Source: Inonotus obliquus (lineage: Eukaryota > Basidiomycota > Agaricomycetes > Hymenochaetales > Hymenochaetaceae). Taken from it: a stretch of DNA of 64,000 bases. The DNA lies in contig JAJHTX010000002.1 in NCBI GenBank assembly GCA_032164295.1, positions 1,984,001 through 2,048,000 of the forward strand, given 5' to 3'. Numbering within the stretch: the first letter of the stretch is position 1; the number at the start of each line of letters is the position of its first letter. Below the pieces are notes generated by a model. The model was not told the origin of the DNA, searched no databases, and saw nothing but the letters and a program-made list of their open reading frames with translations. The position numbers and the translations under genes are program-made. This document shows, piece after piece, positions 10,743 to 23,060 of this stretch.

Positions 10743-12300
10743 TAGTCTTGATTTACTTTACCTTTCGCTGTAGATAGATAGGTCTCAAACCAGTAAATAT
10801 AGTGGCGGGATGACTAATCAGGCTGTCCTCCTCGAGAGGAGATTCATTGCTTGACAATGCAACTTAGGAAACACGCTTTTATTGATGCACTCCCCATTAC
10901 AGCTCAACTTCATCCTAACCTGGAAAGCAATTACTATTGACACTGACAAGCTGGATACAGAGATCTACGATTCGTATGATAATCGGGCATTATTTCCTCC
11001 TCAACTTTGCTATGGTACGTTGTCTAACACTTGTCTTATTTTTTCTTACCCTTTCCCCTCCGCTTCAATGCAGCTTCATCCACCTTCGTGAGCGTGGGGT
11101 CTGGGTCCATACCCATCGTTTTCAGATTCAATGCAGCTTCGCCCATCTCCGTGAGCTCGGAGTCTGGGTCCGGGCCTTCCAGCCTTCCTGGATTTCTTAT
11201 GTTTGCCGCTGTCAAACTACCTACAGGCAGTCAGTGACTCAAGGTTAGTGGTGTCATGATTGCGAAACTACAGAAACACATACCTTTTACGTATACTGTT
11301 CCCTTCCTTTTCAATCTACTCGAGTTATGGCAGTTCCCTCCGTCTCCTTCCTGCTTGTTTTCCTCTCTTCCGTCACCTATAGTCAGAGGACTCAAGGTCA
11401 GTGTTTTCACGATGGCTGAGCTATGGAGGCACAAACGTTTTTTATGTATAGTCTCCATCCTCCTCTTCGCGCCTTTCAAGTTCAAGTCACCTCTCTTCCT
11501 GTTGACTCTCATTTCCTTTTCGTCAGCCGTTTTCTTTTCAATGGCTCCTTTGGCCGTCTGGAATAGGTCTCTGATACCCATTCAGGTGAGAATATGCAAG
11601 AGGTAGCGAATAGAGACTTGTTGTCGTTGCACTCATGTCGCAAGCGTATTTTATCACCCACGTTCAGGTATCCTGTGCAAACTTAGCATCAATGACTAGC
11701 CTGTTTGCACTTCGCCGCAAAGTGGGATAAACCTGCTACCCAAGCAAAATTCGCAGAACAGAACAGAATAAGTTTGCGTGAGTACTTGATGAGTTACTGA
11801 CTCATGACTGGTCAGGAGCGATCGTTCGGCTGACTACCCTATGTAGTCAAAAGGTAAGCAGCACCAACCGTGGCGTAGGATGTAGTGCCAACAAATCCAG
11901 GTGATGCTCTGCAGTCTCGATTTGTAATGTTGTTCCAGAAGGACATGCTTTGCACATACTGTCCAATTTCCCACCGTCACGCTCGCTTGGCGAAACAAAG
12001 GTGAAGAGGTACAAGTTTTGCCTGGCAGACGAAAAAATAAGCGGAAAGAGGCAAGCGTGACACAGAAATGCACCAGTCTCGACCTGTTTTAGGCAAGATG
12101 CGAATTGCGAGCAAAGTATCCAGCATAGGAACAGGGATGCAATGTGAGTACGCGAGGCGAGACAGAGACCGGCACCATCAATGTGGAAGTCCATTCTGAC
12201 TCGGGGCGTAGCTTAACAGTCGACTGGGTATTGACCAGATCCATGAACCACCAGTATATCAAGAAAATGAACGTACAGTATCTAGAGAAACAAAACACAG
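10743..12300. other. Intergenic region without a convincing gene
   Basis: About 1.55 kb lies between the 5' end of the helical protein gene and the 3' end of SEH1. Several short overlapping frames exist, but none has protein-like composition or resembles a known family. It contains the short 63-bp repeat at 11064-11171 and CT-rich runs. Confidence 0.5.
11064..11171. repeat. Two imperfect copies of a 63-bp direct repeat
   Basis: Copies start at 11064 and 11127 and share TTCAATGCAGCTTC, a CGTGAGC core and GTCTGGGTCC, with several substitutions. Only two copies are seen. The second is slightly shorter. Confidence 0.7.
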
Positions 12301-14062
12301 TCATGAGCTCGATACCCCATTTTCAATCATCTCTACATCGTCTGGCTCTGGTTGTTCCTCAGTCTGCTCGACGCTGATGGTCCCAGCAGAATGCCAGATT
12401 CCGGTCACACTCTGTTTCCATAATCGTATTCTTCCGTCATTCCCAGAAGAGGCTAGTATGGTCCTATAGGAAGGTTAGTAAAACAGTCCGGGTAATTGCT
12501 CAAGTGTGATTCATACCCTGTAACGTTCCATTCAACACGTCCCACACTTGACCTGGTGAAATTAACGTAAGAAACATGAGGATAAAGTAGTTGCCAGCGA
12601 AGACATTACTAACTTATGGTCATCAAACTCGGCAACCACCTCCCCGACCCATTTCTCCTCCGGTCCCTCCATGTTCACATCCCCATCATCCATACCGTTC
12701 CCAATCAAAGCAATAGCAGAAGTAGCGGCAGACCCGGAAGGCGTCCGTGGGGGAGGTGGGAAAACTTTCCAGATTCGCACACGCCCATCTCGGGATGCTG
12801 TTGCGATGAGGTGGAATGACCTCCCGCAGCTTGGCGCCCAAGCAACGCTTGTTACCGCGAAAGGTGCTTCCACACCGTTGGCGTTGTTGCCTCCTGCCAC
12901 AGCCGCTGCATATCCACCGGGTCGTGTCGAGGAACTACGCGGTAGTCCAGCCGCTGAAGTAGTAGAAGATGAGAGGTGAGGTGGCTCAAGGGCGAGGAGA
13001 GCCTGTGGGCGCCGATGGGCCGAAAGTTGAACGATCTATGCCGCATTATGATTCAGAACTTTGACTAAGAGAACACAGAGGGTTGACTAAGTAATCAACT
13101 CACCTTAACAACACCTGAAACTCCACAACCAATGGCAAGAACCTCACCCCAATATCTCTCCTTACACCAGCTCACACACCAACCACCATCTGCTTCACGC
13201 ACACCAACTCCAGGTCGGTTGGGATGCGCGACCGCCTGCTGTTGTTGTGCACTTTGCAGCATGTTTGATACACTGGCGCCATCAAACGCGATGGCACCTG
13301 ACGAGGCAGGTGTAGGTGTGCCAGGTGCAATCGTACCCACGATTGATAACCCATAGCGCGCATTATTCACGGACAACGATGGTACGTCGACCTCATCCGC
13401 GAGTTGCCATGCTGAAAGCGCAGGTTGTTCCAGACATTCGTAGATTCGTAGATGATTATCTGAGGAAACTGTTGCCTGCACGCTGTGTCAAACGTGATAA
13501 ATCTATGCCGGAGTGCGCCATAGCAACTCACAAGCTTCAATCCAAAGTGGTGAGGAGCAAAGTCGACAGCGCGTACACTTCCTTTCGCCTCTAAAAGTAC
13601 AGCTCGTTCTACCCAATTACTTTTTCCTTCTGACGCACCCGAACCCGGCACGTCATCTACATCTCTCTGTTCCCATATCTTTACTGTACGATCGAACGAG
13701 CCAGAAGCAATGACGGAACCAAAAACTGGATGCGCCCAGGATACTTTCGTGACTGCCGCGTCGTGTGCCTATTCAGCATTCCAAAGCTACGTCAACCAAC
13801 TCATCCCCTGATAGTTGGCTAGACTTGAACCAGACCTTCCATTCATCTTCAGCCTTCCACGTTCCTGTCCTCTCATCCAGAGTCCATACCTTTATCCTAG
13901 ATTTGGTCAATTATCAGAGATGTACTGTGCAGCCACGAAGAGTGAAGAGTATACCGACCGTTGGTCGAGACCACAAGTTGCGAGACACAGTCCGTAGAAG
14001 TCGTAGCATGCATCAGTCACCAGGTCCTGATGGGCCCCAGGTAGTAAAGCAGTTTGTATCAT
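12301..14062 (-). CDS. SEH1: Nucleoporin SEH1, WD40 protein
   Basis: This is a beta-propeller subunit of the Nup84/Y complex of the nuclear pore and of the SEA/GATOR2 complex on the vacuole. Seven exons (14062-13959, 13896-13836, 13768-13532, 13475-13104, 13035-12614, 12552-12517, 12463-12301) give 464 residues, longer than yeast Seh1 because of loops rich in Pro, Gln and Ser. WD-type repeats are clear: DFYGLCLATCGLDQRIKVW, the HDAAVTKVSWAHP block, VFGSVIASGSFDRTVKIWEQ, a segment ending in SSDNHLRIYE, FHLIATASRDGRVRIWK and ILASSGNDGRIRLWK. The order and spacing fit SEH1 rather than SEC13. Two introns use weak donors (GTCGGT and GTCTGG). The gene is divergent from the GPI-protein gene. Confidence 0.88.
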
Positions 14063-14622
14063 AGTTAAGAGAGGTGGACACAAGAAATGCTAAATTATTG
14101 AAGAGCGCGTAAGAATGATTCTCATCACGTGACAAACGCGTTGATTGATCGATTGATTTGTAATTGTAGCTCCGACGCAAAGCCATCTGATTACATCAAC
14201 GATTCTGGTAGGCGCATAAAGTGTAGAATGCTCTCCATATATGCACTTCGCTCAATTTTATGACTAATGTCGGAGTAGCCATCGGGTGAAAAGAATATCA
14301 CTATATGATTTGCGGCGATCCACAAACTGATTGTTGTTGGTTGAAGTGATCATTAAAGACGTGTGTTTTCTCCAAGTTTTTGCTGGCAAGTTGGAAACTG
14401 GATACGAGTCGAGTTGCAGCTACGTGACGTGTGAGCGTAGTGACAATCCAGCCGAAGAAGAAGAAGGGGGAAATGTGACACTCGACATTTTTTTCTCACA
14501 CTCGTATTCTGTTCCCCTCACTCTCATTTCTTTTCCCTTCATCCTTCCCTGGCCCACTCCGCTTTTTCCTCTCCTCGCTTTCTCTTCTATCGTCTACTAC
14601 AACTAAAAGAAAGAAAGAAAAA
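14063..14622. promoter_or_regulatory. Divergent promoter between SEH1 and the GPI-protein gene
   Basis: The 560 bases between the two start codons serve both genes. A pyrimidine-rich tract at about 14490-14595 (runs of CTTTTCC type) followed by an A-rich leader just before the ATG at 14623 is typical of strongly expressed fungal genes. No clean TATA box was found. Confidence 0.55.
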
Positions 14623-15450
14623 ATGCTTGCCCGTGCTGCTCTCATCCTCGCCGCCCTTGCAGCTTCCGTTTCGGCTCAGCTTGAGATCATTTCGCCCGGT
14701 GGTCCGGACCTCTGGTGGGGTGTGTATCTTCTTTCGTATCCATTCGTTTTTGAATGTGTTGTGTTGACCATTCGTTCACTGTGTCTGGTACGCGTTGCGC
14801 CACACAGTTGCCAACTCACAGAACAACATCGTCTGGACTTGCAACACTTCACCACAGAAAGAATTCACCATCTTGTACGTCAACGTCTCATAGCTAAGGC
14901 TTCGTCAGTTGTTCATTCATGGCTTTGGTGTCTGACATAACTATAGAATATCCAACTCGGACCCGCAGATCCTCGTCTCACCGCTCGCGGTTGTTGCAAT
15001 TCAACAGAACTTTGACTGCTCCCGGACATTGACGACGCAGCAAGTCAACTTTACAGCTGGAACGGGCTACAAGATCATTTTAGCGAATCCGCTCAACTCT
15101 ACGGAGGTGGGTTTCGCTCTTTTTCTCGCCCCTCTTTTGATATCCGTTACCTGTCATAATTCATATTGTTTCTCACATTTACTTTATGTTGATGAACTGT
15201 CACCTCACACGTATTCATTGAACAGGTATATGCCGAATCAGAGGAGTTCGAGGTCAAATCAGTAGGCTCCGCCTACCCTGATCCATCCGCGACGCCCACT
15301 CCAGGCGCCACGACCTCTGGAACCGGGACTGCAACTGGGGCAAACAGCGAAGTGACATCTGACTCAAACGGTGCCATCTCTCAAATGGTCTTCTCTCCAA
15401 AGGCATTCGGTGCTCTTCTCGCTGGTGGATTTGCCATGCTTGCGCTTTAG
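14623..15450 (+). CDS. Small GPI-anchored Kre9/Knh1-like cell-wall protein
   Basis: Four exons (14623-14719, 14808-14874, 14947-15106, 15226-15450) give 182 residues. The N-terminus is a classical signal peptide (MLARAALILAALAASVSA). Next comes a compact beta-type domain with ISPGGPDLWW and NNIVWTCNTSP, as in the Ser/Thr-rich GPI-anchored membrane family (Kre9/KNH N-terminal domain). It is followed by a Ser/Thr/Gly linker and a hydrophobic C-terminal tail (AFGALLAGGFAMLAL) fitting a GPI-attachment signal. The protein is expected at the plasma membrane or in the wall, where relatives influence beta-glucan assembly. The exact role is unknown. The CT-rich leader suggests high expression. Confidence 0.83.
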
Positions 15451-16054
15451 GTGTATTAGGGTCAGTTGTCGATCGTGTGAAGGATCATGGGAAATTGGAG
15501 ATTGAGAATTGGGTTAGGACGATTGGAAAGATTCTGGTCTCTCGTCTTGGTCTTTTCGCTGTCTTCTCTAAGTGGGATTTTGATTCAGGACTTTCTTTGA
15601 TACGCTTTATGTTTTATCCTTCATGGTCCTCCCAAGTAATTCGGGACATTCTTAGCACCCCATTGTCAGACTATTCCCAGACGAATTCTCCAGGATATAG
15701 TCTTCTGGACCTCGTTTCTCTTCTTATCTTTAGCACTATTTTTTTTCTCACGTCTGTATCCTTCGCCTTTGGTCGCTTATATCAATGACCGTGCCGCTCT
15801 TTTTGTTGACATTCTTTTGATATTACTACATAGCTTTACTCTATACTCATGCGCATGAGATATGTTTACTCTCAGTGAGTCAACTTTCTTCAAGCAACTC
15901 CGAATGGTTGTCTTTCGGGTATACCTTTCCATACGACGATTGCGATTTCGTGTTTTGTCTTTCCTTCATCCTTGATTGCAGCGGTGTCGTTGAAGGGGAC
16001 GCCGCAGCTTGGGAGACCGAGTTCATCCCAGACGGAAGAGGCCGCTGCTTTGCG

Positions 16055-19021
16055 CTACTGGAAAAGAAGGTGGTGTTTATCAGATTTCGCGGGGATGGGT
16101 TTCCGGAACACTTGAATCAAACTCATAGGAAGGAGTGGTTGACGAACCTCAAGCATGGCTCTGCGTATTGCTTGATAAGTCTCTTCCAGAGCTGAGGAGT
16201 CGAAAACGACTGAAACGTCATCGTCATTCTGAATGTTGATATCCTTTCCCTCTCCCTCTCCCTCGGTCTTTGGCTTCATATTGGGAGATAGATCCTCTTC
16301 GCATAACGTCAAGTCCGTCTCGTCGCTTTTTATACCTTCTTCTTGATGAGGGTAGCGCTGTGATCGGGGTCGTGGTTCGAATTTGTCTGGTTTACAGTCC
16401 TTGTCTCCTGAACTCGATAAGTGACTATACGCATCCGAGTGTATGCTTTCCACTTTCGGGATCGGGACATGTCGCCCAGGAGGTTGTAGCGTATCTTTGC
16501 TCGATGGCAAGGATCGAACATCGCTGTCCTTGGATGGTACATTACGACCACCATGATATCCAAAACCGAACCGCTTGAGAGACCACTCTGAAACCGGCTT
16601 CATCACTTTCGCGTCTTTGTCCGTCTCCATTCGCACTTCCTTCTCATGTTCTGGCTCCGACTCCGGAGTCTTCTTCATCCTCTTCGATAAAACCTCTCCT
16701 CCCTTAGACGAACGCGTATGTCTTTTGGCCTCGACGACAGACTCTGAGACAACCGGTGCACTAGCATCTCTAGGTGGCGGTAAATACGTGATAACACGTT
16801 TCTTCCCTGTAGCTGTAGACGACGATTCACGACCCACGACCGACGTCGTCGCCAAAGAAGGCAACGCCAACGGTAACCTGAGTCGACCAGATTGCTTCAT
16901 CGTTTTCGTTCCAGAACCATTGCCATTAATATTACGTGTAGTACGTGGTTTCTTGCGCTGAGGCAGAGTAGACCAGGCCGAATCATCATCTTCACCAACC
17001 GCATACGCCGAACAGACCTCACTTTCGTTCGAGCTCGCGTCCCGGATCCGTTTCTCCGGTTGCGAATAGCGTTGAATATCATCACGTCTAGGAGGTGACG
17101 ATGAAGACCTAGCCAAAGGTCCGAATCGTGTGCGAGCTGGAATAGGTGAACTCTCGGATTTGTTTGGCGTAAAAGAACGCTGAGATTTTTCAGCGAATAG
17201 CTGGTAGTCAGCTTCCTCTCGCTTTGATTGCCACTGAGGGTGTTTGACTTGTCGGGTATCCGCAGTACGACTGATAGTTCTAGCTGGAGGCTGAGGCTGA
17301 GGTAATTCGAGTCGGTGTTGACCCGAGACCGGAACAGATCGCTGAGGCCGCTTTGCTATGACTGTATGCTCAGGAAGTTCAGATTTAATACCCGTCCGTC
17401 CAGGATATGGCAGAACTTGACCAGAAGATTTCACGGGCGACGAAAACGAGCGTATATCACTAGTCCGCCTCGTCTGCGTGAAGGTTCGCGGGTTCTGAGA
17501 ATTCCTTTCAAGCACAGTTGACGAGCGCTCGGAACCCGGACTCGAGAAACCAGGAAGGCCATCCAAGCCATCGATCTCTTCCTTTATCTGTACACCCGGG
17601 AGCCCACAGTCATTGCGCAGAGGGGAAGAGTATCGTCCTCGGAACTGACTACGTCGTGAATCAGCGGTGTTCAGCCCCGACCCGATTGGGTTATATTGTA
17701 CTATTTCGACGCATATAGTCAGGTCAGCATTGTGATTTGTAACTGCCTGGGGATGACGGTACTTACTTGGAGGTGGAGAAGTTTGGTCAAGTTGATTATC
17801 GTTCCAACAATTAGCATTCACATTACTCGATGAGTGTCGTAAACGGTCGGGTTGAGAATTAGTATCAGCAGGAACACAAGCCTGGTGAGATGGGGTATAC
17901 TTCATCGAGCCTTCACGTGGAGGCGGAAAGCGCCTAGTAGATTGTTCCATTTCCTCAGCAAGAGAACATGACGTCGAGTCAGTAAGCGGTCCCATTTCAG
18001 CGAAGTCAGGTTCCGAAGAGTTTTCCGTAGTATGAGTTTTAGAGCCCAGAGAGATATCCTGAGACGTTGACAGCATAGATAGCTTAGAATCGATATCAGG
18101 AAATGATTGAGAGATCGAGGACGAGTCAAGAGAAGATTTGGTTGGATTCGAATGTAGATGACGACCAAGTGCGTGAATCTGAGCATTAGACCGAGGACCC
18201 TTTTGCGATTGAAATTGAGATTGGGAGCTATTAGCCGAAATAGAAGCTCCAGCGACATAAAGATCGGACCCTCCAGTATCCCAAACCGGAGACTTGGAAT
18301 TAGTACCAGAACTAGCCTGTATGCGCTGCTTCTGACTGGTAGCAAGAGGCTTGTCTTTCGTTCCACCATGTTTCCGAGCAGCAAAGTACTTCTCGATAGT
18401 TTGACCCAGCTTTGGAGGAGACTCAGTATCCTTCGTACGCCTGATAGATCCGTCGGTGAATTTGACGTTCGCCTTTTGCCGGCCACCACTACCACCCACA
18501 TCTCGCTCAAGGCCTCTCCCATCCTTTCCATTCGAGTTCGAGTTCGCGTTCGAGTCCAATTTCAAGGAGTTCATCGCACAACCACTAAATTCCTCCTTCC
18601 CAATCATCACCGGAGCAAAGTCCTTCAAACAAGTTTCAGGAGCGCGTAAAGCAGCATTGGTACGAGCAATAGTCCATGGCGTAGTCGTAAACTTCACCGT
18701 ATCCTCCGCCGCACGAGATCCAATATCCAGTTCCCGCAGAAGACGCGCATCTTCAGACTCGTTTTCATTATATTTTCTCCTGTCCGGAGTACTTTCACCC
18801 TTCGTGCTCGCGGCTGCTGTTGCTTCTTCCACCTTATTCACATCAAGACTAGTACTCCCTCTGGCATCTTTCCGCGCGTCTGCTGAGCCCCGATCCTCCT
18901 CGCTTGAATCCGAATCAGAGTCGAAATCAAAACCTCTACGGAAGTGGAACTTCCATTCAGTGTCGACCTTCTGCTTTGAAGCTGCGCCATTATATTGAGA
19001 TGAGACTAGAATGCCAGGCAT
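16055..19021 (-). CDS. Large disordered Ser/Pro-rich protein, function unknown
   Basis: The reading frame gives 966 residues if a 66-nt intron (17766-17701, GTAAGT...AAATAG) is removed; that intron is a multiple of three and also reads through. I start at 19021 (MPGILVSSQYNGAASKQKVD) rather than 30 codons upstream because the sequence then begins with a conserved-looking acidic block (FDFDSDSDSSEEDRG). Most of the protein is low complexity, rich in Ser, Arg, Lys and Pro, with several SSP and RSP motifs. It contains basic clusters such as KKPRTTRN that could be nuclear localisation signals. The C-terminus has a short helical patch (SALEETYQAIRRAMLEVRQP). No known domain was recognised. A nuclear or regulatory role is only a guess. 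Confidence 0.72.
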   Translation of the reverse strand: MPGILVSSQYNGAASKQKVDTEWKFHFRRGFDFDSDSDSSEEDRGSADARKDARGSTSLDVNKVEEATAAASTKGESTPDRRKYNENESEDARLLRELDIGSRAAEDTVKFTTTPWTIARTNAALRAPETCLKDFAPVMIGKEEFSGCAMNSLKLDSNANSNSNGKDGRGLERDVGGSGGRQKANVKFTDGSIRRTKDTESPPKLGQTIEKYFAARKHGGTKDKPLATSQKQRIQASSGTNSKSPVWDTGGSDLYVAGASISANSSQSQFQSQKGPRSNAQIHALGRHLHSNPTKSSLDSSSISQSFPDIDSKLSMLSTSQDISLGSKTHTTENSSEPDFAEMGPLTDSTSCSLAEEMEQSTRRFPPPREGSMKYTPSHQACVPADTNSQPDRLRHSSSNVNANCWNDNQLDQTSPPPSKYRHPQAVTNHNADLTICVEIVQYNPIGSGLNTADSRRSQFRGRYSSPLRNDCGLPGVQIKEEIDGLDGLPGFSSPGSERSSTVLERNSQNPRTFTQTRRTSDIRSFSSPVKSSGQVLPYPGRTGIKSELPEHTVIAKRPQRSVPVSGQHRLELPQPQPPARTISRTADTRQVKHPQWQSKREEADYQLFAEKSQRSFTPNKSESSPIPARTRFGPLARSSSSPPRRDDIQRYSQPEKRIRDASSNESEVCSAYAVGEDDDSAWSTLPQRKKPRTTRNINGNGSGTKTMKQSGRLRLPLALPSLATTSVVGRESSSTATGKKRVITYLPPPRDASAPVVSESVVEAKRHTRSSKGGEVLSKRMKKTPESEPEHEKEVRMETDKDAKVMKPVSEWSLKRFGFGYHGGRNVPSKDSDVRSLPSSKDTLQPPGRHVPIPKVESIHSDAYSHLSSSGDKDCKPDKFEPRPRSQRYPHQEEGIKSDETDLTLCEEDLSPNMKPKTEGEGEGKDINIQNDDDVSVVFDSSALEETYQAIRRAMLEVRQPLLPMSLIQVFRKPIPAKSDKHHLLFQ

Positions 19022-19501
19022 ATCGGAGGTTTTGGTGGGAGTGATAGCGAAAGAGGCGATCAGCGATGATAGAAATCGGTCAGTTACGTAAGTCCCGGGA
19101 TCAAAACACACGACACACGAAATACGGTGAGAGTGAGTTTGGCAATGGTATTACAGATTAACTACACTTCTTCAACGTTTCTTATCCAAGATGTTCCCCG
19201 GAAACGAGAGCCAACTCGGAAAGGCATGGTCAGGGAAAAGGAAAGAACGAAGTACAGTAAGACCAGCTACATTGAAAACAGAAACAAAAAGTCATTGAGA
19301 AAAACGAGGGGAGGTATTTAACAAAGCTAAAAGGCTTAAATAAATTGCCTAATGGTGATAAAAACGAGAACATGGGAAATAAAATGCTTGTGAGGTTGGG
19401 ATTCTATGTACAGATTGCGATGCCAGAGTCCTTTTCGTCATGAGCGGCGTGACCGTTATTTAGTACGAATAAGAGAAAAGAAACAACAAAACAACAGGGG
19501 G

Positions 19502-22500
19502 CTATATCGCCATAGTGGTTCGAGTAGGTGTACGCTCCTCATCATCACCTCCAGAACGTGATGGCTGGGAGTACTCAGAACTAGCACTTGTCAAGCTATC
19601 GCGATTGTTCACCAACTGTGTAATTCAGAAAAATGAGTTACTTTACTCGGTTGCAAGCAAGCTAGTATACTCACCGGTAAAATTGGCCTGGAATAGTCCT
19701 CATGATCTCGCAGACCAATCGTGCTCATACTTGACTGAACATTGTGAATTTCCCGGAGACGTGCAGCAAGTCGAGGATCAAGCCGCCCATCAGGAGCGTG
19801 ATCAGGAGTGAGAAGCGGAGACGGCGTTGCTAGAATCGCGGGTAGGCCCATACTTGCACCGGAAGCGCGAGTCAGCGCCGACGGTGCCCTGGGAGGCAAA
19901 CTGATTTTACCAGGACTTTGTGCTCGTAAGAAAACTGATGGTACGCGTGTCGGAGGTGGTGAAGGCGGAATGACAGGAGCAATTATCGGTGGCGAGGAAG
20001 CGCTTGGCACGCTGGGTACTAAACGTGAGACGGGAGAAGGCGGTCGGACTAAACGCCTTGCATCTTCCCTGGTGAGATCCAGACCTGCTGCGGAAGCACG
20101 TCGTGGCTGTGTAATCAAGTTCGTCCGCGCTAAAGAAGCTGCCCGAGCAAAGAAACCTCCGTCATCGCTGTTACTCCGTCGTTTCCGCCGCTTTTGGCTC
20201 CAAGTACTACCATGATGGCTTCCTGAACTCCCCGAACCTGAACTTGCTGTACCTTCCAATTCTCCAGAGGCTGTCGCGCTGCCGTGCCCTTGAGACGAAG
20301 TGAAAACAACTTTCCCCTGCATGTGTCCATGTCCGCTTGAAGATAATTCTACGGAGGAACGAGACCGTGAACGTCCAAACGTACTTGTGTTCGGCTCGAT
20401 CAGAGGTGACGGCGAAGACGGCCGATCATCACGTCCTTTCCCCTTTGTATTCGAGTTCTCGATTATTGGCCAGGAGCTCGGTGGTAGACTTCTCCTTTGA
20501 AACGCGGTACTGGAGTCTCTCTTTAACTCGGTGTTCCGACGAGTATCTCTCTGAGAACCGATAGCCCCGCCTAAAGGCTCAGTCCTTGTAGGAAGTAATG
20601 ATGAACGAGTACTAGACGGCTCAGGCGGGCTGACTGATCGAGCCCTCTGAGGCGGAGGAAACGAGCCCAAGACAATTGATGTTCTTCCGTTATCGCTGAA
20701 GGGATCCTGAAACCGAGTGAATGGGGAGATAGATAATTGAGGTGGACCCGACGAAGTAGACCCGAGTCCTGCAGCGTCCAGTAAACGTTGATTTCGTCCC
20801 TTTGTGTCGGGATCTTCAGAGTTGGGTATTCGGCTTGCAAATTCTGCGCCTCCGCCTCTCAACCTCTCTGCGCTGTGGCTATCATCTACAAATGAGCGTC
20901 CTGGTGGATTGAGCATGGTCGCATGACCTTGACCAGGAAGATACGATTGCACCATTTCACCTTCAACGCTTCCGGGACCGCCACCTACTCCAGAATGCGA
21001 ACTCGAGCTTTGATGCATACCATGTTCTTCATCCTCTCCCTGAAGCGGAGAAGTCCGAATGGGAAATCCCGAACTGTTACTTCCGTATGCAGCGCCCAGA
21101 ACAGCACCTGACCTTAATGAACCCATGCCACCGTGCGGGCTACCACCTCCTCTCACTGCATAAGGCACGTTCTGGTGCATACGTCGCCTGTGACGTCGAC
21201 GCAACGCAAATAAAACCCATAGAAGAACCGAAACGACCGCTAGCGAAGAAACAAGAGATATTCCCGCAATGGCACCCGAAGACAAGTTTCTGAAATTAGA
21301 AGTGAATCAGGAAAAGACTAACTCCATTCATGAATGCGAACTGTACCTTTGTTCCGAGTCTCCATTGTTGAGGGTTCCGCTCGGTCCGATGAGCACAGTT
21401 GTCATGGTCATTGGGGCGCCAGACCTCGAGGTGATGTAGGTAGAAGTGAGAGTCTCCAAATCAGACGACATCTTCCCGTGAGTGGTTATTGTCAAAGACG
21501 TAATCACAGTCGCACCGATATAATTCGTGGATCTTGTGGCTAGATAGATGGTGCTTGTCGGCTCCCTTTCAGAAAAGGTCGAATTCGATCGCGTTTCGGT
21601 GACTATCGGTTCAGAACTAGTGAAATCACTCGTTTCCGCTGTAGAGCTAGTTTCAGAAGATGTGGCAGAGAAGGAAGTGGAATTCGTTGGAGGATCCGAA
21701 AAAGAACTTGATGAAGGTGGTATCGTTGTCGTCAGTGACTCGCTATCAGTTACAGAAGTAGATTCTGACGAAGTTGTAGATGAAGTCGTCTCTGTTAGCG
21801 TTGGGTCAAATGTCGTGGTAGTGGAATCTATCGTGGAGGTGAAAGATGTAGTGTCCATCGTTGTGGCGGAATCATCTGTACTACTTGTCGACAGTTCACC
21901 AGCATCCGACTCGCTGGTTTCCGAAGAAGGTAGGTCGGTTGGAAGTGGCGAAGCAGGTGAAAAGGACAAAAGTGACGAGAATGTTGGAAAAGGACTGAAA
22001 ATGGTCGACGTCGGGAAAGGAAGAGTTCCACTCGGTAACAATGAGGTCGGAAAAACGGACAAACTAGTCAAATCGGCGCTTGACATCTCGGAGGAAGCGC
22101 CGGGAGTGACGACTGGTGTTGTTGTGGTAGCCCCATTTGATTCTTCACCGGCATTGGATGACGAACTGATCGACGAGGCAATCGAAGAATTCGGGAAAGG
22201 TGAATCCGTATCCGGACTTTCGGATGACGAACTAATCGACGAGGCAATCGAAGAATCCGGGAAAGGTGCTTCAGAATTCGTATCCGTACTTAACGACGAC
22301 GCGGGGAAAGTAGTAGGAAACGACGGAAAGAGCGACGTTGGAGACGCGGTAACAGAGGAAAAAAGCGAGGCCAGGATGGAGGTCTCAGTTTCAGATAGAG
22401 AAGAAGAGACTGCAGCATCTGGCTCGTCAAGCGAAGAGGTTATACTTGTCGGATCGGCTCGTCGAAGCAAACAGGGGCTAGCGTAGGATACCCCCGCCCG

Positions 22501-23060
22501 TAATGCCTCCCATGATGTCTCAGTTGCATCGGACACTTGCGATCCGTATGAGGTAATCGGAAGTGAAGTAGGAGGCACGTTCAAGGACCTCGCGGCAGAT
22601 GGTATCGTATAATGCGGGGTATCAGCGGCTGCATGGACAGGTGTGATTGATACAGGACGGTCGCTATATAGATTGCGTCAGTTATTGCGTTTGGGCCTCG
22701 ATAGAAAACAAGAAGTGAATTCCAATTAACGGGTGGAGCGGAGCACCTTCTTACTTGGCTGACTCCGAGAAGTTGTCTCCATCTTGGCCCACACATGTCC
22801 GAAAATTTGAAAAGAACGGAAAGAACTCACAAAGCACCTGTACCACATTCCTGTCCATCTACGGCAGCCTTCTCAACAGTCTCTTGCAAATTCGTGTATG
22901 CATTTGCTGAAACTGTGCGGATCGAGGATAAGGGAATGATCATGAACAGACTTGAGGAGAAAAGGTGGTTAAAGGCAGAGCGTAAGGAAGCTCTGAGGCG
23001 ATGTCCAACGCCAACGTAGACGACACGTCGAACAGAAAAGGACTCTTGGAAGCCGCGCAA
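19502..23060 (-). CDS. Mucin-like single-pass membrane protein (possible wall-stress sensor)
   Basis: Five exons in consistent phase (23060-22838, 22782-22755, 22663-21347, 21289-19675, 19615-19502) give 1098 residues. The N-terminal region is only moderately hydrophobic, so the start and signal peptide are uncertain; a shorter start at an internal Met is possible. Residues of about 100-515 form a Ser/Thr-dominated ectodomain with an internal repeat (SSIASSISSSS seen twice, DNA 22142-22275). One transmembrane helix follows at about 529-551 (VSSLAVVSVLLWVLFAL), stopped by RRRHRRR. The long tail is basic, Ser/Pro-rich and probably phosphorylated. The architecture resembles Mid2/Wsc-type sensors and other fungal mucin-like receptors, without a WSC cysteine domain. 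Function is inferred from architecture only. Confidence 0.75.

Noticed and set aside
15477..15788. A plus-strand frame after the GPI-protein gene
   Set aside because: It lies directly behind the stop codon and has no family resemblance; probably 3' UTR.
17902..18531. A 209-codon frame within the large disordered gene
   Set aside because: It is a second frame of the same strand inside the 966-residue coding sequence and is Leu/Arg-rich shadow sequence.
21548..22486. A 312-codon plus-strand frame opposite the mucin-like gene
   Set aside because: It is the antisense shadow of Ser/Thr-rich codons, giving Val/Glu/Asp-rich nonsense. The minus strand has matching splice sites, a transmembrane helix and a sensible architecture.
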